A stretch of DNA of 52,863 bases, taken from Spirochaetaceae bacterium (GTDB lineage: Bacteria > Spirochaetota > Spirochaetia > DSM-27196 > SKKC01). The DNA lies in assembly GCA_007694005.1 (NCBI GenBank), contig RECN01000086.1, positions 106,095 to 158,957 of the forward strand. Direction: 5' to 3'. The notes beneath the pieces were generated by a model. The model had not been told where the DNA came from. It did no database searches and saw only the letters and a list, made by a program, of their open reading frames with translations. This document shows positions 18,562 through 27,132 of this stretch, piece after piece (the first letter of the stretch is position 1; every line of letters begins with the position of its first letter). A program made the translations under genes and the position numbers.

Positions 18562-18951
18562 ATGCCGTGGAAATTTCTTCTCTTTCTCATCGGGCTGGCA
18601 ATGGTCATTATTTTTGCCGGTCTGAATATCAGTCACTCAACCGATATTTCGTTCGGTTTTCATACCTTTGAAGATGTGCCTGTTTTTCTGGGGCTCGGTT
18701 CAGCGTATCTGCTCGGCGCCCTGACCATGCTTCCCTTTGCACTTTCGAAGGCACTCAAGAAACGCCGCGAACTGTCGACGAAGTATAAGGAAGAAAAGAA
18801 GAAATCGATCGCGAACAGCCCCGGCGAGAAGAAGCCGTCGCGGTTCGGTCGCTCGAAAAAGAAGGCGTTACCGCATAATGAAGAATCGGACGGCAGCCCC
18901 GACACACAGAGCACTGACGGAAGCACACCCGTCCCATCGCGACCGAACTAG
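18562..18951 (+). CDS. LapA-domain (DUF1049-like) inner-membrane protein
   Basis: 129 residues. Two membrane helices are at about 4-22 (FLLFLIGLAMVIIFAGLN) and 41-62 (FLGLGSAYLLGALTMLPFAL), separated by a short loop with ISFGFHTFED. That is the LapA/YciS pattern, a family linked in Enterobacteria to LPS assembly and LpxC control. A highly charged Lys-rich tail follows. Spirochaetes often lack typical LPS, so the role here is open. GGAGG is five bases before the ATG. The 3' end overlaps the next gene by 74 bases. Confidence 0.65.
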   Translation: MPWKFLLFLIGLAMVIIFAGLNISHSTDISFGFHTFEDVPVFLGLGSAYLLGALTMLPFALSKALKKRRELSTKYKEEKKKSIANSPGEKKPSRFGRSKKKALPHNEESDGSPDTQSTDGSTPVPSRPN

Positions 18952-19825
18952 TCTGACCCGCGTACTCGCGGTCCTGCTTCTGATACTGATTCCTGTATGC
19001 GCGTTTGCCGAGGACGTGGATACCGAAGACCTGCAGCAACAGGCATACAGAGCTCTTGCGCGACGGGATTTTTCCGAAGCGATCGAGCGTTTTGACGCGG
19101 CCGCTCGAGGAAGTCAGTCTGTTGAACAGGCGCAAAGCTTCGCGCTGCGCAGTGCAGCCCTGCTTATCGAAATCGGTGAACACCGCTCAGCGCTTGAGCG
19201 TGCTGTTGTCCTTGAGACCGCAGCGGTAAACAATGCGGTCCGACGTGATGCGTCGGTACTTGGCATTCGTGCGCTGTTTCACCTCGGACGGACCGAAGAT
19301 GCGTTTAACCGCATCCTTCGTCTCGATCCGGACGATCCGGCCGGAATGTTCCTGACCGCGCACCTCGCACGCGAAGCAGGAGATGATCGCCTGACGGGCC
19401 TGCTTGAAGCAATACAGGAACGGTTTCCCGAGAGCCTCGAAAGCGCTCTCGCTGCCGGTGCCGACTGGATATCGTTACCAGCGGTCCCATCACATCTGTT
19501 CTCCAGGTCATGGTCCTTCGATGCCCTCGCTCCATCGCTTACGGAGCAGACTCCCGTCGAAGACAGCCCGGCCGCGCAGGTCACAGCGACGACGTCCGGC
19601 TCAGCGGCATCGGGCATACAGCTGGGAAGCTTTTCGTCGGAACAGAACGCTGACCGGCACGCGAGCCGAATACAGGAGTCAGGATGGGATGCCTCGGTTG
19701 AAGTAAACGATGCAGGAGCATTCCGCGTTGTCATCCGCTTTGAAAGCCCACAAAGACGGAGCGACGCGGAGCAGACCCTGCTTCGACTGCGGGATTCGGG
19801 TTTCGAGGGATTTCTGCTCTTTTAG
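18878..19825 (+). CDS. Secreted TPR-like protein with C-terminal SPOR domain
   Basis: 315 residues from the ATG at 18878. Upstream in the same frame lies an arginine-rich stretch that is only the shadow of the LapA-like gene. A signal peptide (VLAVLLLILIPVCAFA) begins about residue 30. A TPR-like helical region follows (LARRDFSEAIERFDAAARG). The last 75 residues form a SPOR domain: IQLGSFSSEQNADRHASRIQ, then FRVVIRFESPQRRSDAEQTL. SPOR domains bind glycan strands stripped of peptides, usually at division sites. The gene ends in a four-base convergent overlap with the pallilysin-like gene. Confidence 0.75.
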   Translation: MKNRTAAPTHRALTEAHPSHRDRTSLTRVLAVLLLILIPVCAFAEDVDTEDLQQQAYRALARRDFSEAIERFDAAARGSQSVEQAQSFALRSAALLIEIGEHRSALERAVVLETAAVNNAVRRDASVLGIRALFHLGRTEDAFNRILRLDPDDPAGMFLTAHLAREAGDDRLTGLLEAIQERFPESLESALAAGADWISLPAVPSHLFSRSWSFDALAPSLTEQTPVEDSPAAQVTATTSGSAASGIQLGSFSSEQNADRHASRIQESGWDASVEVNDAGAFRVVIRFESPQRRSDAEQTLLRLRDSGFEGFLLF

Positions 19826-21339
19826 GACTGCTCTTCAGTCAGCTCAATCTGCTCGAGCAGCAGCCTGTTTCCGGGCGCACTCGAAACCCCGTTGACCGTA
19901 AGCCGTGCAGGCTGCAGCTCAAGCGTACGGATGATTCTGTCGGAGTGCGACGCGATCTCGTGTGTGAACGTGTACACCCGGCGTCCGACTCGGCGTGCAG
20001 AATCATCGAACTTGACGAGCTCAAGCACATAGCGGTCGTCGTTCTGCAGACGGTATACCGCGGCAGTTCCCTGATACCGGGTGCCGGCCTCGCTCAATTC
20101 GAAACGACCGCCTACGAAATGTACTTCCACGCCGCTGTCATCCGAATACGTTCCATCGAGCTGCAGCGTCGCCGGTTGTGTACGACCACCATTTGCCTGG
20201 GTAAGAGTTGTCAGTAAGGATGATGATACCCGTCGGTATGTGCCATCCCAACGGCTTCGATCGTGGAGATCGACAATAATCTGGTCGAGCGCGAGAACCC
20301 TGATTCTCACAAAGGTATTCATGCTCCGTATGTTACGGTTGCGCAGCATGATCTGAACGCCGCTTGAAATCGTCTTCCGCGAAAGCTCCCAGTCAAAGGT
20401 CTCCTGCATGTCTCCTCCGTTGAACACGACGCGATCGCCTCGGGTGTCGAAGGTGACGATACTCAGACCTTCACCGGTTTCTCGATACCAGGGGCCGGAG
20501 AGGAAGGTGGCAAACTCATCTGCTCCGCTGCGAAAGAGCACCTGAAGCTGATTCTGCTCGACAACACCACCGGAAAGGAATCGCTCTTCCTGCTGCACGA
20601 AGGCTCCATCTGCGTGCGAATACGCGAAGCGGGTTTCGATGAGATCGAGGATGTTTTCGCTGTCCGGATCTTCTGCCTGAGCGACAATCACAAACGGTTC
20701 CGCCATCTGTTCACGAAGATTGTAGCTGTCGTCGCGACTGCTGCGCTCGAACTCTATTGTTCCGCTACTTGAGACCGACGCGATTTCCGTGTAGCGCAAC
20801 TCGGTACGCTCGGGACTGCGCGCGAAGATATTCAGAGTCTCCCGGCCATCAGGGTCGACACCAGTAATGATCACTTCCGGCTCGAAGTCACCGGTCACGT
20901 CCTCGGCGCTTACGCGAAGCCCCCTGAGATTGGCGGCGTTGGTACGCCCCTGCCAGACAAGCTGATAGCCACGGCCGAGTATGTCGTTCTCGATAACCGC
21001 TACCTCAATCCGACCGTGCCCGCCCGACGGATCAAGAAAGGCGACGATCTGTTCCTCGAAGTTGTTACCGGTCAGGTTGGTCTCAAGTACATCGGCTACC
21101 AGCGCTCCGGGAACAAGATCGACGCGCACCGTCGGTCCGGATTCCTGTGGTGCGGTGTCGGTTTCATCGGTCTGCTGTCCCGAAAGCCTGACGCCCTCGC
21201 TCGCGAGCGGGGTTACGCGTCTCGGTCCGTCCATTTCAGCGCGATGTGCGATCGGTGACTCGGCACTGCACGCAGAAATGAACAGCGACGGCAGAAGTAG
21301 AAGAAGAAGTAAAGCTCGTAGCGTCGGCGATTGTTTCAT
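19822..21339 (-). CDS. Pallilysin (Tp0751)-related lipoprotein
   Basis: 505 residues from the ATG at 21339; an upstream in-frame ATG (21387) is less likely. Signal sequence RALLLLLLLPSLFISAC gives a lipobox with Cys24. Residues about 280-370 resemble the lipocalin-like domain of T. pallidum Tp0751, an adhesin and reported protease. The shared pattern is FLSGPW, a central IVTFD, LRNRNIRSM and RSRWDGTYRR, in the same order and spacing. This is compared from memory and not by an alignment run. At the place of the Tp0751 HEXXH zinc motif this protein has LDQII, so metal protease activity is not supported. The protein is twice as long as Tp0751, with an extra N-terminal region and a second strand-rich C-terminal module starting LQLDGTYSDDSG. 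Confidence 0.75.
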   Translation of the reverse strand: MKQSPTLRALLLLLLLPSLFISACSAESPIAHRAEMDGPRRVTPLASEGVRLSGQQTDETDTAPQESGPTVRVDLVPGALVADVLETNLTGNNFEEQIVAFLDPSGGHGRIEVAVIENDILGRGYQLVWQGRTNAANLRGLRVSAEDVTGDFEPEVIITGVDPDGRETLNIFARSPERTELRYTEIASVSSSGTIEFERSSRDDSYNLREQMAEPFVIVAQAEDPDSENILDLIETRFAYSHADGAFVQQEERFLSGGVVEQNQLQVLFRSGADEFATFLSGPWYRETGEGLSIVTFDTRGDRVVFNGGDMQETFDWELSRKTISSGVQIMLRNRNIRSMNTFVRIRVLALDQIIVDLHDRSRWDGTYRRVSSSLLTTLTQANGGRTQPATLQLDGTYSDDSGVEVHFVGGRFELSEAGTRYQGTAAVYRLQNDDRYVLELVKFDDSARRVGRRVYTFTHEIASHSDRIIRTLELQPARLTVNGVSSAPGNRLLLEQIELTEEQS

Positions 21340-21399
21340 CCTGCTCAGTATGGCCCGAAACCTCCATATATGGGAATGGGAATGCACCGAACGCTTTAC

Positions 21400-22872
21400 A
21401 TGAACGACGTGCTTGTGGCACTGTTCGCTATGGAATCCCGTGATATTTACAGAAACCTCTCACCGCTTGACCATCGGTACTGGCGTTCGAACAGGGACGT
21501 CTTCGAACGGCTTGCCGACGTCCTCAGCGAACACGCCTCGGTGCGGTATTGCGCACGTGTCGAAGCCGAACTTTGTGTAGCTCTGCTTGAACGGGAAGGC
21601 ATCAGCGACGTTGCAGTGTTCACCGCAGTCCGGGAAGCTGCCGACGCCATAGACCCGTCGGAAGTTGCCGACGAAGAAGAAAAGACCCAGCACAACATTC
21701 GTGCGCTCGTGAATGTGCTGAAGAAGCACGTGCCCCCGCAGGCCGCCCCGTACATACATCTCGGGGCCACAAGCGTGGACATTCTCGATACCGCGGCAAG
21801 CCTTCGTCTCCGGGACGCTGTGGAGACTGTGCTCATTCCTGAAACCGCCCGGGTTGTCCATCTGCTCTGTGAACTTGCCGAAGCGCACGCAGAAACCGCT
21901 CAGGTCGGACGGACGCACGGACAGTTTGCCGTTCCGGTTACCTTCGGCTTTGCGATCGCCGAATACGCATCCCGCCTTTCCAAGTCCGTTGTACGGATAC
22001 ACGACTTACTCACCGATCTCCGGGGGAAAGTCGCCGGCGCCGTCGGCGCATACAATGCTACATCGGTGATCACTGATGATCCCATAGGTCTCGAACGCGA
22101 CGTACTGTCACGTCTGGGCCTCAAAGCGAGTGACCACTCAACACAGCTTGTAGAACCGGAACACAGTCTGAGGGTGCTGCTTGAAATCAATATCGCATTC
22201 GGGATCCTCGCAAACCTCGCCGACGATATGCGCAACCTGCAGCGCTCGGAGATATCCGAAGCCCGCGAGGCGTTCACCGATACACAGGTTGGAAGTTCAA
22301 CCATGCCGCATAAGCGCAACCCCTGGAACTGGGAGCACGTAAAAAGCCTCTGGAAAGCCTACGCTCCACGCGTCATGACCTTCTACATGGATCAGATTTC
22401 CGAGCACCAGCGGGATCTGACAAACTCGGCGAGCAGCCGCTTCGTGACCGAGTATCTCGCAGGCTTTGCGGCCGCGGTACACAGAACCGCGAAGGTTCTT
22501 TCCCGCATAGAACCGGATATCGATCACATGAAGCGAAACCTTTCAGACGCCGGAGACATGTGCATGGCCGAACCTGCGTACATTCTGCTTGCGCTTGCGG
22601 GCGTTTCGGATGCCCACGAACAGATACGGGTTGCGACCCTGAAGGCGGGCAGTGAAGGCATTACGCTCATGCACGCACTGAAATCGGACAATAGAACCTG
22701 GACCACAATCGACGAAACAAGCCGGAAACGCCTCGGCTACGAGGCAGAAGAGCTCTTTTCGCGACCGGAACGGTATCGCGGGCGGGCGGTCGAACAGGCA
22801 CTCAGTAACGCGGGGGCCGCGCGGGACCGCATGGCATCCTTAGCGCCTCAGGTCGGACACGAAAACACATAG
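21400..22872 (+). CDS. purB: Adenylosuccinate lyase
   Basis: Cleaves SAICAR to AICAR and adenylosuccinate to AMP, so it acts twice in purine synthesis. About 490 residues. Superfamily signature STMPHKRNPWNWE holds the mobile catalytic loop. Other marks are HLGATSVDILDTA and QVGRTHGQFAVPVTFGFA, the latter with the catalytic His. The start is uncertain: ATGs at 21370, 21376, 21382, 21400 and 21430 are all in frame and none has a clear Shine-Dalgarno. Homologues begin near the MESRDIYRNLSPLDHRYW at 21430. It diverges from the pallilysin-like gene. Confidence 0.93.
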   Translation: MNDVLVALFAMESRDIYRNLSPLDHRYWRSNRDVFERLADVLSEHASVRYCARVEAELCVALLEREGISDVAVFTAVREAADAIDPSEVADEEEKTQHNIRALVNVLKKHVPPQAAPYIHLGATSVDILDTAASLRLRDAVETVLIPETARVVHLLCELAEAHAETAQVGRTHGQFAVPVTFGFAIAEYASRLSKSVVRIHDLLTDLRGKVAGAVGAYNATSVITDDPIGLERDVLSRLGLKASDHSTQLVEPEHSLRVLLEINIAFGILANLADDMRNLQRSEISEAREAFTDTQVGSSTMPHKRNPWNWEHVKSLWKAYAPRVMTFYMDQISEHQRDLTNSASSRFVTEYLAGFAAAVHRTAKVLSRIEPDIDHMKRNLSDAGDMCMAEPAYILLALAGVSDAHEQIRVATLKAGSEGITLMHALKSDNRTWTTIDETSRKRLGYEAEELFSRPERYRGRAVEQALSNAGAARDRMASLAPQVGHENT

Positions 22873-22881
22873 GAGACCCAC

Positions 22882-24339
22882 ATGAATCATTCAGCAACCG
22901 GAGAACAGATGACGGAGTTCCTCAGCTACGACGACGTGCTGCTTTTACCGGGATACGCCGATTTTCTTCCGGGTGAAGCAGATGTCCGAACGACCATAGC
23001 CCGGGGCATACACCTGAACGTCCCGATCATAAGCGCTGCGATGGACACGGTAACAGAACAGGATCTTGCCATCGCGCTTGCACTGCAGGGTGGCGCAGGG
23101 GTAATTCACCGGAACATGAGCCCCGAGGAACAGGGACGCCAGGTTGGAACCGTGAAGCGTTACCTGAACTGGGTTATAGAGAACCCGCTGACGGTATCAA
23201 AGCATCAGCGCATACGCGAAGTCTGGGAACTCATGGGTTCGCACCGCATCAGTGGGCTTCCCGTGCTGGACGGTGAGAAGCTGTGCGGGATAATTACCAG
23301 TCGCGATTTACGCTTCTGTAACGATTTTGACAGTACCGTGGAAATGGTCATGACTCCGAAACCGGTGTGTGTCGAAGGTATACCGAGTCTGGAAGACGCA
23401 CAGAAGCGTTTTAACGAATACAAGATAGAAAAACTGCCGGTGGTCGATTCCGACGGGCGCCTGATCGGACTGATCACCGTAAAGGACATAGAAAAACACC
23501 AGCAGTTTCCAAACGCTGCGATGGACGCCTCAGGTCGCCTGCTCGTCGGGGCAGCAGTCTCTCCAACCGAGATAGACAAGCGCATGAGTGCGGTTGCCGA
23601 GAACCGGGTCGACTTTGTGGCGATTGATACTGCTCACGGACACACGCGAAGCGTCATCGAGACCGTGAAGTTCGTGCGGGAGAACTATCCCGATATTCCG
23701 GTGCTCGCCGGAAACGTGGCGACCGGCGAAGGGGCCGAAGCACTGATCAGGGCGGGCGCCGACGGTATCAAGGTAGGTGTCGGACCCGGCAGTATCTGTA
23801 CTACCCGTGTTGTTGCGGGTATCGGTGTCCCCCAATTCAGCGCAGTCAGGCTTGCCGCGGAAGTTGCTTCGAAACACGGCATTCCGGTCATAGCCGATGG
23901 CGGAATCAAGTACTCGGGTGATGTGGTCAAGGCGCTCGCGGCCGGCGCACACGCGGTCATGATCGGAAATCTGTTTGCAGGGCTCAAGGAGAGTCCTGGA
24001 CGCGAAATAATATACGAAGGCCGCATATTCAAGTCGTATCGCGGCATGGGGAGCATCGGAGCGATCAGGCAGGGAAGCGGAGACCGTTATCAGGCGGACC
24101 CGACCGAAGAGCCCGTTCCCGAGGGCGTGGAAGGTCGAGTGCCGTACAAAGGCGAACTCAAGCCCTTTCTTCATCAGCTTGTCACCGGACTTAAAAAAGG
24201 TATGGGTTACACCGGATGCAGGAACCTCGATGCATTGCGGGCGGATACCAAGTTCATTAAGATTAGCTCGGCTGGCCTCAAGGAAGGACACGTACACGAT
24301 GTGTCAATTACCCAGGAACCGCCAAATTATTCTCGTTAG
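22882..24339 (+). CDS. guaB: Inosine-5'-monophosphate dehydrogenase
   Basis: Oxidises IMP to XMP with NAD+, the committed step to GMP. 485 residues. The barrel begins [17 protein letters not shown]. Two CBS domains are inserted at about residues 102-212 ([20 protein letters not shown] and [19 protein letters not shown]). The catalytic loop [13 protein letters not shown] has Cys306. Then come [20 protein letters not shown] and the flap segment with [14 protein letters not shown] lies eight bases upstream. It follows purB by 10 bases and precedes purA by 10. Confidence 0.98.
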   Translation: MNHSATGEQMTEFLSYDDVLLLPGYADFLPGEADVRTTIARGIHLNVPIISAAMDTVTEQDLAIALALQGGAGVIHRNMSPEEQGRQVGTVKRYLNWVIENPLTVSKHQRIREVWELMGSHRISGLPVLDGEKLCGIITSRDLRFCNDFDSTVEMVMTPKPVCVEGIPSLEDAQKRFNEYKIEKLPVVDSDGRLIGLITVKDIEKHQQFPNAAMDASGRLLVGAAVSPTEIDKRMSAVAENRVDFVAIDTAHGHTRSVIETVKFVRENYPDIPVLAGNVATGEGAEALIRAGADGIKVGVGPGSICTTRVVAGIGVPQFSAVRLAAEVASKHGIPVIADGGIKYSGDVVKALAAGAHAVMIGNLFAGLKESPGREIIYEGRIFKSYRGMGSIGAIRQGSGDRYQADPTEEPVPEGVEGRVPYKGELKPFLHQLVTGLKKGMGYTGCRNLDALRADTKFIKISSAGLKEGHVHDVSITQEPPNYSR

Positions 24340-24348
24340 GAAGCAATC

Positions 24349-25575
24349 ATGACAATTACAGTTATCGGAGCCCAGTGGGGCGATGAAGGAAAAGGGAAGA
24401 TCGTCGATTTTCTGGCCGAACAGGCCGACGACGTTGTTCGCTTCTCCGGTGGAGCAAATGCCGGGCACACGATAATCAGGGACGGTGAGAAGTTCACACT
24501 ACATCTCGTACCGAGCGGTATTCTGTATCCGAACACTGTCGTTACCCTCGGCATAGGCATGGTCATAGATGTTCCGTCCCTTTTTCAGGAACTCGATACC
24601 CTCGAGGCGCAGGGCATACAGTGGAAGGGAAGGGTTCTCGTCAGTGACCGTGCGCACGTACTGCTTCCCGGTGACCGGGAGGAGGATAAGCGCCTCGACG
24701 CCAGTCGCCGTCTACCCATAGGCACAACCGGTCGCGGTATCGGCGTTGCCTACGTGCGCAAAGCCGCCCGCGACGGCGTACGCGTCTGCGATCTGGTGGA
24801 TGATGAAACCTTTGCGAAGCTTTCGGCGGATGAACAGGCACATTTTCAGCCGTACCGTGATCGCCTGAAACGCATGTCGAGCGATCTCTCCGACCGCATG
24901 CACTCGCACCAGGGGCGTCGCATTCTACTCGAAGGAGCACAGGGTGTCATGCTCGACCTGGACTTCGGAACCTATCCCTACGTCAGTTGTGGCATGTCGT
25001 CTGCCGGTGGTGCGTCACTCGGCGGTGGCATCGGTCCACGCCGCATAGATCGCGTTATTGGCGTATTCAAGGCTTACTCGACCCGCGTCGGAAACGGTCC
25101 TTTCCCCAGCGAGTTCAGCGTCGAACGCGACGGAGACCTCGGTGAGCGGGTTCAGACCATAGGACACGAGTTTGGCGCGACAACCGGTCGGCCACGGCGC
25201 TGCGGCTACCTCGACCTTGTCGCACTCCGCTACGCGGTCAGAACCAACAGCATCGACGGGCTGGTACTCACGAAACTCGACATCTACGACAGCTTCGACG
25301 AAATCGCCGTGTGCACCGGGTATACGATTGAAGGTAAAACCTGGCGCACCGTTCCTGCCAACCTCAGGCAGTATGAGCAGGCAGTGCCGGTGATCGAACG
25401 ACTGCCGGGCTGGCAGCGCTCAACGGCTAATGCATCGAGGTACGAGGACCTCCCTGCGCGAGCTCAGGACTACATCAGGTTCATAGAGTCATTTGTCGAG
25501 GCTCCGATCGACATCGTCAGTGTCGGCAGCAGCCGCGACCAGACTATTATCCGACGAACCCCCTGGAAGGCATAA
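24349..25575 (+). CDS. purA: Adenylosuccinate synthetase
   Basis: Joins IMP and aspartate using GTP to form adenylosuccinate. 408 residues, slightly shorter than the usual 425-430. The GTP/IMP loop GAQWGDEGKGKIVD is at the N terminus, with catalytic Asp and Lys. The other catalytic residue is His in SGGANAGHTI. TTGRGIGVAYVRKAARDGVR, EGAQGVMLDLDFGTYPYVS, TGRPRRCGYLDLVALRYA and the late TKLDIYDSFDEIAVC are further family blocks. Its stop overlaps the guaA start (TAATG). Confidence 0.97.
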   Translation: MTITVIGAQWGDEGKGKIVDFLAEQADDVVRFSGGANAGHTIIRDGEKFTLHLVPSGILYPNTVVTLGIGMVIDVPSLFQELDTLEAQGIQWKGRVLVSDRAHVLLPGDREEDKRLDASRRLPIGTTGRGIGVAYVRKAARDGVRVCDLVDDETFAKLSADEQAHFQPYRDRLKRMSSDLSDRMHSHQGRRILLEGAQGVMLDLDFGTYPYVSCGMSSAGGASLGGGIGPRRIDRVIGVFKAYSTRVGNGPFPSEFSVERDGDLGERVQTIGHEFGATTGRPRRCGYLDLVALRYAVRTNSIDGLVLTKLDIYDSFDEIAVCTGYTIEGKTWRTVPANLRQYEQAVPVIERLPGWQRSTANASRYEDLPARAQDYIRFIESFVEAPIDIVSVGSSRDQTIIRRTPWKA

Positions 25576-27125
25576 TGGATACCATTGCAGTTCTTGATTT
25601 CGGCAGTCAGACCGCACAACTCATTGGCCGCCGTATCAGGGAGTGTGGCGTGTACGCCGAGATCCTCGCCGGTACAGAGCCTGTTCCCGAATCGCTTGTG
25701 TCACAGATCAAAGGTATCGTTCTCAGCGGCAGTCCTGCCTCCGTGCATGAGCCCGACTCCCCGCGAATCCACCCGTCGATACTCGAACTCGGTGTTCCGG
25801 TGCTCGGCATCTGTTACGGTCTGCAACAGATCGTCGATGCCGCAGGTGGCCGCGTCTCGCGGGCAGAACGTCGTGAATACGGTCGCTCCCGACTGCATCT
25901 GAAGCAGGATCACCCCCTGTTTAACAATGTTCCGGACGGTTTTGTCAGCTGGATGAGCCATGGAGACAGTCTCGCCGAGCTTCCCGCAGACTTTGTCCTG
26001 ATAGCGGAAAGCGAGCACGGGCTGCCCGCAGCGGTACAGAACGCCGACAGCTCCATCGTCGGCATACAGTTTCACCCCGAGGTGAGCCACTGCGAATACG
26101 GGACACAGATCCTCAGGAATTTTGCGGTAGATATCTGCGAAGCAAAGCAGTCCTGGTCTATGGAGCAGTACGTAGACACCGCCCGCGCGACCATACGCAA
26201 GACAGCTGGAGAGCGTTCAGTCCTTGTTCTCATTTCCGGCGGCGTCGATTCCACCGTCGTAGCAGCGCTGATTCTTTCGGCACTCGACGGATCACAGGTG
26301 CACCTGATGTACGTCGACACCGGGCTTATGCGGGCAGCGGAAACCGAAGAGGTAAGCAGGACGCTTGCACAACTCGGTGCAGAACATGTGCATATCATCG
26401 ATGCAAAAGACCGCTTCTACCAGGCGCTCGACGGAAAGCCTGACCCGGAAGAAAAACGGCGAATCATCGGCGATCTGTTCATATCCATACAACAGGAAGA
26501 ACTCGCCGCGCGAAAGATTGGGGAAGGTTTCCTCGCCCAGGGTACGCTGTACACCGACATGATCGAGTCGGGGAAGGGTGTCGGAAAATACGCGAAAGTG
26601 ATTAAAAGCCACCACAATGTGCGCAGCCCGCTCGTACAGAAGAAACGAGACGACGGGCTCCTGATAGAGCCGCTGTCATGGCTGTACAAGGATGAAGTGC
26701 GCGATCTCGGTCGCGTTCTCGGTCTGCCGGAACACGTTGTCGGAAGACATCCCTTTCCGGGCCCGGGACTCGCTGTGAGAATCCTGGGATCGGTCACCCC
26801 GGAACGCGTACGCGTTCTTCAGGCGGCAGACAGGATCTATATTGATGAGCTTCGAAAGCGAAACCTCTACGACCGGATCTGGCAGGCCTTCTGCGTTCTG
26901 CTTCCGATCAGCTCGGTCGGGGTTGCAGGAGACGATAGAGCCTACGGTGGGGTAGTCGCCCTGCGCGCGGTGGTAAGCGTCGACGGAATGACCGCCGACG
27001 TCTATCCCTTCGAAAGCAGAGATATTCTTGAGATCAGCGCTCGCATTACGAATGAAGTGCCCGAAGTCGGTCGCGTTGTCTACGACGTCTCGAGCAAACC
27101 ACCCGCCACGATAGAATGGGAGTAA
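25575..27125 (+). CDS. guaA: GMP synthase (glutamine-hydrolysing)
   Basis: Converts XMP to GMP with glutamine and ATP. 516 residues. The N-terminal class I glutamine amidotransferase domain has the nucleophile Cys80 (VLGICYGLQQI) and the His-Glu pair in GIQFHPEVSH. The ATP pyrophosphatase P-loop LISGGVDSTVVAALIL follows. The C-terminal dimerisation domain contains RHPFPGPGLAVRI and ends DVSSKPPATIEWE. The GGGAG in the last codons doubles as ribosome site for the photolyase gene downstream. Confidence 0.98.
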   Translation: MDTIAVLDFGSQTAQLIGRRIRECGVYAEILAGTEPVPESLVSQIKGIVLSGSPASVHEPDSPRIHPSILELGVPVLGICYGLQQIVDAAGGRVSRAERREYGRSRLHLKQDHPLFNNVPDGFVSWMSHGDSLAELPADFVLIAESEHGLPAAVQNADSSIVGIQFHPEVSHCEYGTQILRNFAVDICEAKQSWSMEQYVDTARATIRKTAGERSVLVLISGGVDSTVVAALILSALDGSQVHLMYVDTGLMRAAETEEVSRTLAQLGAEHVHIIDAKDRFYQALDGKPDPEEKRRIIGDLFISIQQEELAARKIGEGFLAQGTLYTDMIESGKGVGKYAKVIKSHHNVRSPLVQKKRDDGLLIEPLSWLYKDEVRDLGRVLGLPEHVVGRHPFPGPGLAVRILGSVTPERVRVLQAADRIYIDELRKRNLYDRIWQAFCVLLPISSVGVAGDDRAYGGVVALRAVVSVDGMTADVYPFESRDILEISARITNEVPEVGRVVYDVSSKPPATIEWE

Positions 27126-27132
27126 GCGTATC
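27118..27132 (+). promoter_or_regulatory. Ribosome-binding site with a probable AUC start codon
   Basis: GGGAG (27118-27122), inside the final guaA codons, is followed after seven bases by ATC at 27130-27132. In this frame there is a stop (TAG at 27112-27114). No ATG, GTG or TTG occurs from there until the ATG at 27220. A CTG at 27190 has no ribosome site. Translation from the ATC restores the first beta strand of the photolyase fold. Confidence 0.55.

Noticed and set aside
18737..18877. Arginine-rich N-terminal extension of the SPOR protein
   Set aside because: It is the out-of-frame reading of the LapA-like gene. A normal signal peptide follows the ATG at 18878.
19900..19970. HEIASH near the C terminus of the pallilysin-like protein as a zinc protease motif
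   Set aside because: The second His is one residue too far for HEXXH, and the position does not match the Tp0751 motif.
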